64,000 nt of DNA, taken from positions 217,999 to 281,998 of the forward strand of contig CAZXIN010000002.1 of assembly GCA_964640795.1 (NCBI GenBank). Direction: 5' to 3'. Source of the stretch: M269 sp964640795 (GTDB lineage: Bacteria; Pseudomonadota; Gammaproteobacteria; Enterobacterales; Alteromonadaceae). A program made the translations under genes and the position numbers. Shown here in pieces: positions 54,223 through 61,826 of the stretch (its first letter is position 1; the number at the start of each line of letters is the position of its first letter). A model generated the notes under the pieces. It did no database searches. It worked only from the letters and a program-made list of their open reading frames with translations, and was not told the DNA's origin.

Positions 54223-54240
54223 ACCAGCAAAACTGCTGGT
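54223..54240. terminator. Hairpin between convergent genes
   Basis: A 7-base stem (ACCAGCA with TGCTGGT) and a four-base loop, next to a palindrome AAATAAGCTTATTT (from 54202), lies between the hydrolase and cytochrome genes. There is no T-tract, so function as a terminator is uncertain. Confidence 0.35.
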
Positions 54241-54722
54241 TACCCCTTAGGCTTATCGCGGATTTGATTAACATGTTGAGCAGAAATTGTATCGTTACCT
54301 CTGTTATCCCAAGCGTTTCGAACATAACTCAGTATGTCAGCGAGTTGTTCGTCGTTTAAGCTTTTAGCGAACGAAGGCATGGCATTGCGACCAAACAAAA
54401 CAAGTTTGATAGCATCTGTGTTATCATTAGCAGTGAGTAATGAGTTTTTATTTAACGCTGGAGCACCTACGAGTGCTTGCCCTTGTCCTTCACTTAAATG
54501 ACAAGCTGCACACATACCGCGATATGCCTGATAGCCGCGCTCTAGTTGTTGCAATTGTTCGGTCGTCCATGTGACGTCGGGCCTTGCCCAGCGTTGCTCT
54601 GGTGTTAGTTCCGATGCATGGTCGTTTTGCTTACTACATCCTATCATCAAGCCACTACATACAAAGGCAAACAACCAATAGTTCTTAAAGTTTCTCGGCG
54701 CCTTTTTTGTGCCTAGTCTCAT
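54240..54722 (-). CDS. Cytochrome c lipoprotein
   Basis: A 160-residue single-haem cytochrome c. The lipobox LMIGC (Cys29) follows a signal segment (YWLFAFVCSGLMIG), so it should be tethered to a membrane. Haem binds at C71-A-A-C74-H75; the axial Met is probably in RNAMPSFAKSL, and DEQLADILSYVRN closes the fold. It probably shuttles electrons in the periplasm. It is monocistronic. Confidence 0.88.
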   Translation of the reverse strand: MRLGTKKAPRNFKNYWLFAFVCSGLMIGCSKQNDHASELTPEQRWARPDVTWTTEQLQQLERGYQAYRGMCAACHLSEGQGQALVGAPALNKNSLLTANDNTDAIKLVLFGRNAMPSFAKSLNDEQLADILSYVRNAWDNRGNDTISAQHVNQIRDKPKG

Positions 54723-55085
54723 TCTTTTAATCCACCCCTATTTTTATATTATACCGTTAGATCTGTTTAGATAGATTGGCATTAACTGTTTGGTTTAGCG
54801 ATTGCCATCGTTTCCCACTGACAAGGCAAGCTTGCTCAACATTATCATAAATATCGTTATTGGTATGAGGCAATGCCTCCTAACTGGCTGAATTGATGAG
54901 GTAAAGATTCGTAAGCCTTTATGGTTCCTGACTATCTATGTTGAAAGGCTTGGGACATTCAAGTAGCTTGAGTAATACTACTCAACTTGTGAGTATTATA
55001 TTCTTTTTTTAAGTATGAGCGTCCATTTTGGTCGAGTTTCTTTTAAGTCGATGAACTGAAAAGGTTACATTTAAAGAAGTCGTGT
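54723..55085. other. 363-base gap with repeat half-site and weak hairpins
   Basis: No gene seen. It contains a degenerate ATACC...GATTGGCAT copy of the dispersed repeat (about 54751-54784), a small GAGGC-AAT-GCCTC hairpin near 54867 and a 7-base-pair hairpin (54973-54979 with 54992-54998) followed by a run of T (55003-55010), which may end a short transcript before the next gene. Confidence 0.4.
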
Positions 55086-55631
55086 ATGACATATGAACTT
55101 AAAGTTAAGCAATGGTTGAAGGAAGATAATGACAGGATGGATGCCCTTGTCGCTGCTGCTGAACTCAAGCTTACTGATTGGTGCTTATCTGCGGGATTTG
55201 TGAGGAATTTAGTGTGGGATAAACTGCATGGTAAGCGTGTGGCTACCGAGCTCAACGATATTGATCTCATCTATTTTGATGAAAAAGATTTAAGCCAATC
55301 TCGTGAGAAATACTATGAAAGAGACCTCTCTTCACGAGTGCCTGCCCCCTGGTCAGTTAAGAACCAAGCAAGGATGCATATCAGAAACGATGACCCACCT
55401 TATAAATCAGTAGAAGATGCCATGACCTATTGGGTTGAAGTCGAGACGGCGATTGGTGCTTATGTTCGACCGAATGGCGACCTCGAACTCGTTGCTCCCT
55501 TGGGATTGCAATCCTTATTTGACTTGAAGGTAACGATCAATACTAAGAGACCAAAACCAGAAATATTTAGTCATCGAGTGGAGGGTAAAGGTTGGCTTGA
55601 GCGTTGGCCTTTACTCAAGATTGAATGCTGA
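55086..55631 (+). CDS. Nucleotidyltransferase-like protein (DUF925 / NTP_transf_6)
   Basis: A 181-residue protein of the NTP_transf_6 family. It shows WCLSAGFVRNLVWDKLHG, the acidic pair in NDIDLIYFDEKD (the metal-binding DxD of nucleotidyltransferases), then ARMHIRNDDPPYKSVEDAM and the C-terminal PLGLQSLFDLKVTIN. The target is not known for the family. The nearest ribosome-binding site (AAGAAG) is weak. It stands alone. Confidence 0.85.
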   Translation: MTYELKVKQWLKEDNDRMDALVAAAELKLTDWCLSAGFVRNLVWDKLHGKRVATELNDIDLIYFDEKDLSQSREKYYERDLSSRVPAPWSVKNQARMHIRNDDPPYKSVEDAMTYWVEVETAIGAYVRPNGDLELVAPLGLQSLFDLKVTINTKRPKPEIFSHRVEGKGWLERWPLLKIEC

Positions 55632-55702
55632 AAAGGAAGAGATATCGTTACTATTTGTTCTAAGCTGGCGTTGTTTGACATCACTTTTTAAAATACTATC
55701 TT

Positions 55703-55733
55703 ATACCAATCACTCCATTAAATAGATTGGTAT
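55703..55733. repeat. ATACCAATC...GATTGGTAT palindrome (dispersed repeat)
   Basis: A perfect 9-base inverted repeat (55703-55711 and 55725-55733) with a 13-base spacer between two genes. Related palindromes or half-sites occur at 24842-24863, around 40317-40385 and near 54771. Confidence 0.55.
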
Positions 55734-55766
55734 TGAAACGGAGCTGATTTAAAAGGAACTTAATTT

Positions 55767-56264
55767 ATGACTGACTCCTCTTGCAAACAACTTCTCCTCG
55801 TATTGTTACTAACCTGTGTTTTTTCATCTCCGACGATATCCGCAAGCCCTACTTCTGAAGAGGAACCGGAAAGAATCGTCGTCTACAGAGAGCGCACCTT
55901 ATCGATTGTAAAAAAAGAGATGAGGGGGCTAACCAAGTCATTTTACCGTTTATTTAATCAGCTGAATGACGAGAAAAAATTTGATGTGGTTTGTCAACGT
56001 CAAACAATACCTAACAGGCTTCTTCGTACAGATGTATGTGAGCCGAGGTATGTAAAGGACATTCGTTCTCAATTTATTAAAACGCATGGTTTGACCGGTA
56101 TAAATTTTGAGCGTGAGATAAATATAACCGCTAAGAAAGAGAGAGAAATTGCAAAAGAACACATGATAGAGCTTATCCAAAGTCACCCTGAACTAAGGAA
56201 AGAGTTTCTTCGCCTGAACAGCCTTGTTTTAGAATGGAAGCAACTTAAAGAATCAAAAGGCTAG
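55767..56264 (+). CDS. Secreted protein, unknown function
   Basis: A 165-residue protein with a signal peptide (KQLLLVLLLTCVFSSPTISA). The mature part begins with an acidic EEEPERIVVYRERT stretch; two cysteines (VVCQRQT and DVCEPR) may pair, and the C-terminal half is charged and helical (AKKEREIAKEHMIELIQ and following). I cannot assign a family. AGGAA nine bases before the ATG supports the start. It precedes the retropepsin-like gene by 61 bases on the same strand and may be cotranscribed. Confidence 0.7.
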   Translation: MTDSSCKQLLLVLLLTCVFSSPTISASPTSEEEPERIVVYRERTLSIVKKEMRGLTKSFYRLFNQLNDEKKFDVVCQRQTIPNRLLRTDVCEPRYVKDIRSQFIKTHGLTGINFEREINITAKKEREIAKEHMIELIQSHPELRKEFLRLNSLVLEWKQLKESKG

Positions 56265-56325
56265 TGGCTAAATTTTATAGGCATAAGGTCGAAGTCTTTG
56301 TGGCTTTAGTTATGGTAGCGGTTTA

Positions 56326-57342
56326 ATGCAAGTATTACTCGTTATATGCAGAAAAGCACTGTTGGCTTTTTTCTTACTGGCAGTTCAACCTTCTTTTGCA
56401 GAAAATAGAGGTTTAACGCAATTTTTAAAGCGATACCAATATGTGCCCATCACGTTAAAAAAGCTATCAAGCGGACATGATGTGGTGAAGGTAACTTTCG
56501 AGGATAAAAAAGGCGTTTTTATCCTCGATACTGGTGCGATTTCTATTATTAATACGCCCAAGTTAAAGAAGTACGGCCTGAGTAAGAATGACAAATTGAA
56601 ATCTGCCGAAGCAGCTGGCGCGGGTGGAAACATCCAAGTGGATTTTTATTCAGGCAAAAAGCTGAATCTAAACGGCGATTTTGAATGGTCACCAGAAAAA
56701 ATAGGTAGTACAAATATAAGCGCCGTTGCGCGAGCGATATCTTCCTCTACGGGTGTTCGTATTGATGGCCTTATCGGTATGGATCTACTCGTTGAATTCA
56801 ATGCACTTATCGATATTCCACACAGAACACTTTATTTACAGCGGTCAAATGGGCAACGCATTGATGAGAGTTTCCCCGATGACTTAGCGCAATACTTTGC
56901 TCAAAATGAATTTCAGTTGACTAAGTTGCAACGCTTTTATTTAGAACCTATTGATGCAACATATTTAGCGGTGAACATCGCTATTAATCAGACTGAAGGG
57001 TTATTGACTATCGATAGTGGCGCTGGACAAAGCTTGCTAAGTAGCAACAGCCTGCCTTTATTCGAGGTGACAAAGAGACGAAAAGCACTACGCCAAGAAA
57101 ACTATGGTGCAGGAGGACGCTTTCGAGTAAAGCGATATGCGCTAGATTCTTATTTCGTTGCAAATAGAGAGGCTGGATTAAAAGCTATTTCAGCCGCAGA
57201 TTTATCTGCCGTCGTTGATTATGTAAAGCGACACTCAGGTGTTCGTGTTGATGGTGTTCTTGGACAAGACTACTTGGTTCAGAGAAAAGCGGTCATTGAT
57301 ATAGGAAACGACCGTATGTTTGTGAAGCCAGTAGAGCGTTGA
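56326..57342 (+). CDS. Secreted tandem retropepsin-like aspartic protease
   Basis: A 338-residue exported protein (signal peptide to about PSFA, residue 25) with two retropepsin-like domains. The first has D68-T-G-A in VFILDTGAISIIN and the matching RIDGLIGMDLL (148). The second has D230-S-G-A in LLTIDSGAGQSLL and RVDGVLGQDYL (309). Each half ends with a similar strand (ALIDIPHRTLYL; AVIDIGNDRMFV), so the gene looks internally duplicated. The two aspartates in one chain could form a pepsin-like active site. Target unknown. Confidence 0.82.
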   Translation: MQVLLVICRKALLAFFLLAVQPSFAENRGLTQFLKRYQYVPITLKKLSSGHDVVKVTFEDKKGVFILDTGAISIINTPKLKKYGLSKNDKLKSAEAAGAGGNIQVDFYSGKKLNLNGDFEWSPEKIGSTNISAVARAISSSTGVRIDGLIGMDLLVEFNALIDIPHRTLYLQRSNGQRIDESFPDDLAQYFAQNEFQLTKLQRFYLEPIDATYLAVNIAINQTEGLLTIDSGAGQSLLSSNSLPLFEVTKRRKALRQENYGAGGRFRVKRYALDSYFVANREAGLKAISAADLSAVVDYVKRHSGVRVDGVLGQDYLVQRKAVIDIGNDRMFVKPVER

Positions 57343-57355
57343 TGGGGGCTTTGTT

Positions 57356-57388
57356 GCCCTTTCTAGAACTCATAAGTCTTGAAAGGGC
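57356..57388. terminator. Hairpin between convergent genes
   Basis: GCCCTTTC (57356-57363) pairs with GAAAGGGC (57381-57388), and the inner bases extend the stem with a bulge. It lies between the retropepsin gene (+) and the peroxidase gene (-). Neither side has a good T-tract. Confidence 0.5.
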
Positions 57389-57404
57389 AGTGAATCCAGA
57401 TAGA

Positions 57405-59177
57405 TTACTCTGATACAAAGAACACGTTTGACTGCAGCTCTCTACCTATACGTGTGTTATGGCGTATAACCTTGCTAAGTGTTATGCCTTTGACAAATTT
57501 CTTCTCCATTTTATTTAAATCTCTTTCATGCCAAAACCTATCTCCGTCACGTAGTGCTGAGAATTGATGAGTGAGTATTGTTGTAAATAACTCACCAAGT
57601 TGAGAGTTTTGAGAAACCAAAGGTTCTTCAGCGAGCCCTCCTACCCACAAATCAATATCGTCTATCGAGCCGTAAGTATCTTGAAGTGCCTGACTTATTT
57701 CAGTATTCGATGTGATTTCGCTGAATTCAGTTAGCCTTTCTAGACCGAGTGCTTCTCTTGTATCGTTGTAGGATGCCAGTCCATGGTCACGGCCGCGTTG
57801 AATATTGAGCGAAGGTAGATCGAGTCCTCCTTGACCCGGGTTGCCGAACAAGAAATTCCTTAAGTCGTCGACTACTTTTGTATCAATTTTCTGATGCACT
57901 TGAGAAGCTAAGCCTCTAAATATAGGAGCTAAATCACCTCTTTCAGATAAAATAGTGGGGGCTGTAAAAAAGGCATCCCTAAGGGCAACGTGCCCCTCGT
58001 CTATTTCTTCGCCCTGCCTGTCCAAACGCAGTATGTGCGTGCTTAACATACTATGACCTAGACGGTAGGCGGCAGCGGAGAATTCACTAAAAATACTAGG
58101 ATTAATGCTGCTATCGTAGCCTTCATAAGGAGGTAGGGCGTTAGGGCCGAGCAAGGCTGGTAAGAACTCGTTGTATGTAATGATCTGTAGTTCTGCGATG
58201 ATTATTCGCCGTGTTGTTTGAAATACTTCTTCTGCACTTGCGCCTCGCATTGTGCGCGTAAGTTGTCTGGCAATGCGATTATGCTCTCGAACAAATAACG
58301 TATGCATAGCAGCAAGACCGACTTGTTCATTGGCCCTAACATCACCTGCAAGGAACAATGTTGTTGCGTCTGCAATAAAACCATTGGCGTTCGCCAAATT
58401 GTCAGTATTGAAAGGTAGTAAGTTACCTGCGCTGGTTTTTAGCAAGGGGCTATCAGGCCCAACACGCAGAGCCATTGCACGTTCTTCATCAGAGCCATAG
58501 ATGTTTGAACCGTCAATCCAGCTAGTTATTTCGTTTTCTTGTTCTCTAGGGTTAGATACGTCTGTACCTGTTGAACTGTCGAATATTGCTCTGCTAAACG
58601 GAATAATTTGAACGCCTGTTCCATTGGGATCAAAATGCGGGTCACCCAAAGGAACAATGATATTGGCTGTTTCCTGATTGCCATCTGTCAGGTCGATATC
58701 ATGATCAAGAAATTGCCCCCATTGCCACATGAAGTCGCTGGTACTCAATGTATTGGGAATAGACTCATCAGGATCTTGGTTGACGATATTGTTACTGACT
58801 ATGCGAGCACTGGGCCTTAACTCGCCGGCCAATGCTGAAATGCCGTCTTCATAGTCAGAAGGAGCAAAACGTTGCAGGTGTACAAAGGTGGCGCCCCATT
58901 CTGGGTTTTCTAGATTGTTTCCACTACCGTCATAAGTTCTTACCTCTCCCAAATTATTGTTGTCTTGCCCCTTACGATCTTGACTGTTTTGTCTAGAACG
59001 GGTTGATTCTCTGCGTCTTTGGTCCGTATCTTCGGTTATCCCTTGTGAAGAACGAGACTCTTGAGGAGTGTCTATTGAATCTGATTGACTATATAAAAGA
59101 GAGCCATGGACTGATTGAAAGCTGAGACTGCTAACGGCAATCGCTACAATTGAGAGTTTATGCTGGAGTTTAGCCAT
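57405..59177 (-). CDS. Animal-type haem peroxidase, secreted
   Basis: A 590-residue protein of the myeloperoxidase/peroxinectin superfamily. The signal peptide is at the chosen ATG (KLSIVAIAVSSLSFQSVHG); a longer frame from 59237 lacks one at its start. The family landmarks are all visible: distal-site FMWQWGQFLDHDIDL (Gln, Asp, His), WIDGSNIYGSDEERA (calcium loop), the catalytic Arg and ester Glu in LFVREHNRIARQL, the proximal His in AAYRLGHSMLSTH, and SLNIQRGRDHGLASYND. The Asp and Glu that link haem covalently in mammalian enzymes are both kept. It probably oxidises halide, thiocyanate or phenols outside the cytoplasm. Divergent from a two-component system. Confidence 0.93.
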   Translation of the reverse strand: MAKLQHKLSIVAIAVSSLSFQSVHGSLLYSQSDSIDTPQESRSSQGITEDTDQRRRESTRSRQNSQDRKGQDNNNLGEVRTYDGSGNNLENPEWGATFVHLQRFAPSDYEDGISALAGELRPSARIVSNNIVNQDPDESIPNTLSTSDFMWQWGQFLDHDIDLTDGNQETANIIVPLGDPHFDPNGTGVQIIPFSRAIFDSSTGTDVSNPREQENEITSWIDGSNIYGSDEERAMALRVGPDSPLLKTSAGNLLPFNTDNLANANGFIADATTLFLAGDVRANEQVGLAAMHTLFVREHNRIARQLTRTMRGASAEEVFQTTRRIIIAELQIITYNEFLPALLGPNALPPYEGYDSSINPSIFSEFSAAAYRLGHSMLSTHILRLDRQGEEIDEGHVALRDAFFTAPTILSERGDLAPIFRGLASQVHQKIDTKVVDDLRNFLFGNPGQGGLDLPSLNIQRGRDHGLASYNDTREALGLERLTEFSEITSNTEISQALQDTYGSIDDIDLWVGGLAEEPLVSQNSQLGELFTTILTHQFSALRDGDRFWHERDLNKMEKKFVKGITLSKVIRHNTRIGRELQSNVFFVSE

Positions 59178-59303
59178 AATAATATCTACCTCATTTACTG
59201 AAATTGTTGACGAACGATAGGGTTTCCCCTTGCTCAATTCCGTTTGCGTTGTAGAAAAGAATAGGTTGGGGAGTTATCAAGAATGTCTCTAAAAACGTGA
59301 CTT

Positions 59304-59311
59304 TTGTCGCA
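59304..59311 (-). promoter_or_regulatory. Single TGCGACAA motif on the peroxidase side
   Basis: TTGTCGCA on the + strand is the reverse complement of the motif repeated at 59429-59446. It lies 127 bases upstream of the peroxidase start and points towards that gene. Confidence 0.45.
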
Positions 59312-59428
59312 ATCTGTATCAGCTGTCTTTGTCTCTCGTCGGTATTGTATGTATATCAGGGCGTCTGAAGTCTTACTGACTATAAGCTTGGAATTAGTCT
59401 CATAACGGGATGTGCAGTTGTTGGAGAC

Positions 59429-59446
59429 TGCGACAATTTGCGACAA
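59429..59446 (+). promoter_or_regulatory. Tandem TGCGACAA direct repeats, possible response-regulator site
   Basis: TGCGACAA at 59429-59436 and again at 59439-59446, ten bases apart, about 95 bases before the response regulator start. Two same-facing sites one helical turn apart are the usual target of OmpR-type regulators. Binding is inferred. Confidence 0.6.
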
Positions 59447-59540
59447 ACTTTATGTATATCGTGATATTTATTGAGGTAATAAAAGGTAAGCTAGAATAAG
59501 TAATTGCTAATATCGAGTTGATAAACCTTGGATAAAGCTG

Positions 59541-60260
59541 ATGTCTGAATCAAATCACATACTCATTGTTGAAGATGAAGATTCAATACGCGAGCCTCTT
59601 GCCGCTTATTTGAATGAGAATAACTATCGTGTGAAAGAAGCTATTGACGCAGCAGAAGCGAGAAAGCTATTGGTTGTCTATCATTTTAACTTGGTTATTC
59701 TTGATATCATGATGCCCGGTGAAAACGGGATTAGCTTGTGCCGACACATTCGTGAAACCTACAACACCCCCACGATTATGTTAACGGCTAAAAGTGAGGA
59801 GATAGATCGCATTGTTGGATTGGAAGTGGGTGCTGATGATTATGTACCCAAGCCTTTTAGTCCTCGAGAGCTCTTAGCTCGGATGCATGCTGTGCTGAGG
59901 CGAGCACAGGAAGCGCCGATAGTTCATCGTGATGTGCAGAACCCTAACTTTTCGTTTGGACATTGGGTATTAAAAACAGCTGAACAAGTGCTGGTGGATA
60001 TCGATGGCATCAATATATCGCTTTCAACAGGTGAATATAACCTACTGTACGCTATGGTCACTCGTCCTAATAGAGTACTAAGCCGAGAGCAGCTTCTCGA
60101 TTTATCTCAAGGACGTGATGCTGAGCACTTTGATCGCAGTATCGACAATATGATTAGTCGGTTGAGGCGCAAAGTCGAGGTTGATCCGAAAAAACCTAAA
60201 GTCATTAAAACGGTTTGGGGTGGTGGCTACTCGTTTAATAGCGATGTCAGAGAAATATAG
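59541..60260 (+). CDS. OmpR-family response regulator
   Basis: A 239-residue regulator. The receiver domain has the acidic pocket (IVEDEDS), phospho-acceptor D55 in VILDIMMPGENG and the conserved Lys in YVPKPFSPRELL. The C-terminal winged helix (about 140-235) ends KVIKTVWGGGYSF, the OmpR/PhoB hallmark. It precedes the sensor kinase gene by eight bases, so they are cotranscribed. It probably controls itself and the divergent peroxidase gene through the TGCGACAA repeats. Confidence 0.95.
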   Translation: MSESNHILIVEDEDSIREPLAAYLNENNYRVKEAIDAAEARKLLVVYHFNLVILDIMMPGENGISLCRHIRETYNTPTIMLTAKSEEIDRIVGLEVGADDYVPKPFSPRELLARMHAVLRRAQEAPIVHRDVQNPNFSFGHWVLKTAEQVLVDIDGINISLSTGEYNLLYAMVTRPNRVLSREQLLDLSQGRDAEHFDRSIDNMISRLRRKVEVDPKKPKVIKTVWGGGYSFNSDVREI

Positions 60261-60268
60261 AGACACAG

Positions 60269-61738
60269 ATGAAACTGGCTCAAATTTTCAATAGTTTAGC
60301 ATTTAGAGTTGCTCTGGTTCTTTTTTTTACACTCAGTGCCGCACAAGCTGTCAACTTCTACCTTTTTTCTGAAAAAAGGCGCGCAGATTTAATTCAAGAA
60401 GCATCTTTTAATGCCATAGAACGCTTTATTGAAAGAGTTGTTGAATCAGACGGGATTCAAATTGAACCAGCAAGAGGTGCTGGGCAAAGAGCAAGACCAC
60501 CAAGAAGGCGGAGTGGTGGGCGACCAGATCGAGTTGAGCGTTTACGATTGCCTCCAGAACATCGAATTAACCCTAATGGTAGAGTGTATAAAAGTACCGA
60601 AGCGATTTTTATATCAAGTGAACCCTCTTTGAACCCTAACATCAAACAAATGCTCAGGACTGCATTGCTGGAGAGTGATATTCAGGTTGTCGAGTGGAAA
60701 GCCAGTTACTCAGCTGTTCCGGAGCATCTCCCACCTAACCGTCGAAGACACGGGCCTCCGAATCGAGCAAGAGAACAAATCAATGATCTAGGTATCCGTC
60801 CGAATGAAATTCGTTTATCGATTAAAGTGAAAGATAACAATTATTGGATAAATGGCATTTATCCAGTCAAACCGCTCCCATCACAAATCTCATTGTCGGA
60901 CTTCATTGAGAGTGCAGTTATCTTCGCGTTTTTTCTCACGTTAGCGATCGCATTGATTGCGTATAGCATTGTGAGGCCTTTAAAAGCGCTATCGAAAGCC
61001 ACGGTTAAAGTGGGGCAACGTGAAGATAAAGTGGCCCTGCCGATAGAGGGGCCTAATGAAGTTCGGCAGATGACACAATCGTTTAATGAAATGAACGAGC
61101 GAGTGAGCGAACTTCTCCGAGAGAAAGACGTCCTGCTAGGAGCTCTTGGGCACGATTTAAGAACGCCGCTAACATCACTGCGTTTACGGATAGAACAAAT
61201 GACGCCTGCTGATTCGCGGGCACAAGCCATCAAAACCATAGATGAGACCGCTAAGTTAATTGATGACATACTTGAGTTTGCGCGCTCAGTTGGCGATAGA
61301 GAGGCATTAGCCACTTACGATTTGACGTCCATTATTTATGATGTTGTCGCTGACTATGAAGATATGGGGAGTGATGTTGATGTGGTCAGTGCCTCTCGTG
61401 TTGTGATGCCATGTAAACCCTCAGCTATTAAACGTATGTTGAGGGATTTGATAGAAAATGCACTGAAATATGCAGGTAGCGCTAAGATCAGTATCAGTGC
61501 CGACGATACTGTGGTTACGTTATTAGTTGAAGATGACGGTCCCGGAGTTGATGAAGCAACGGTAGAGTTATTGCTGCAACCCTTTAAACGTGGTGAAGAC
61601 TCAAGAAGTCGTCGCACCGGTGGGACCGGCCTCGGCTTGGCAATCGCTAAATCAGTGGCAACGGCTCATGGAGGCGACTTGTTTTTGATGAACCGCCCAT
61701 CCGGTGGTTTGTGTGTCAGAGTGTTGTTATCGCTCTAG
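60269..61738 (+). CDS. Sensor histidine kinase with Arg/Pro-rich periplasmic domain
   Basis: A 489-residue inner-membrane kinase. Membrane segments at about 12-33 and 212-234 enclose a periplasmic domain of about 180 residues. A HAMP linker follows, then the H box (GALGHDLRTPLTSL, H295), N box (MLRDLIENALKYAG) and G boxes (DDGPGV; GGTGLGLAIAKSVA). The periplasmic part has two very Arg/Pro-rich stretches, residues about 69-99 (RPPRRRSGGRPDRVERL) and 150-170 (PEHLPPNRRRHGPPNR), which could bind anionic polymers or metals. Pairs with the regulator just upstream; the signal is unknown. Confidence 0.93.
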   Translation: MKLAQIFNSLAFRVALVLFFTLSAAQAVNFYLFSEKRRADLIQEASFNAIERFIERVVESDGIQIEPARGAGQRARPPRRRSGGRPDRVERLRLPPEHRINPNGRVYKSTEAIFISSEPSLNPNIKQMLRTALLESDIQVVEWKASYSAVPEHLPPNRRRHGPPNRAREQINDLGIRPNEIRLSIKVKDNNYWINGIYPVKPLPSQISLSDFIESAVIFAFFLTLAIALIAYSIVRPLKALSKATVKVGQREDKVALPIEGPNEVRQMTQSFNEMNERVSELLREKDVLLGALGHDLRTPLTSLRLRIEQMTPADSRAQAIKTIDETAKLIDDILEFARSVGDREALATYDLTSIIYDVVADYEDMGSDVDVVSASRVVMPCKPSAIKRMLRDLIENALKYAGSAKISISADDTVVTLLVEDDGPGVDEATVELLLQPFKRGEDSRSRRTGGTGLGLAIAKSVATAHGGDLFLMNRPSGGLCVRVLLSL

Positions 61739-61826
61739 ACAGATTAGTAGTAAGTATAACGCCATTGAATAGAGGGAGCACATCACCTACTATTTGTGTA
61801 GTTAATGTACCCTCTAGGAGTTCTTA

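Larger units (their letters stand above)
59178..59540. other. 363-base divergent control region of peroxidase and response regulator
   Basis: It contains no convincing gene; a 70-codon minus frame at 59234-59446 looks accidental. It carries three copies of an 8-base motif, described next, and AT-rich sequence after 59447 that could hold the promoter of the regulator gene. Confidence 0.5.

Noticed and set aside
59234..59446. 70-codon minus-strand frame in the peroxidase control region
   Set aside because: No family features or signal peptide; it covers the regulator-like repeats, so it is probably accidental.
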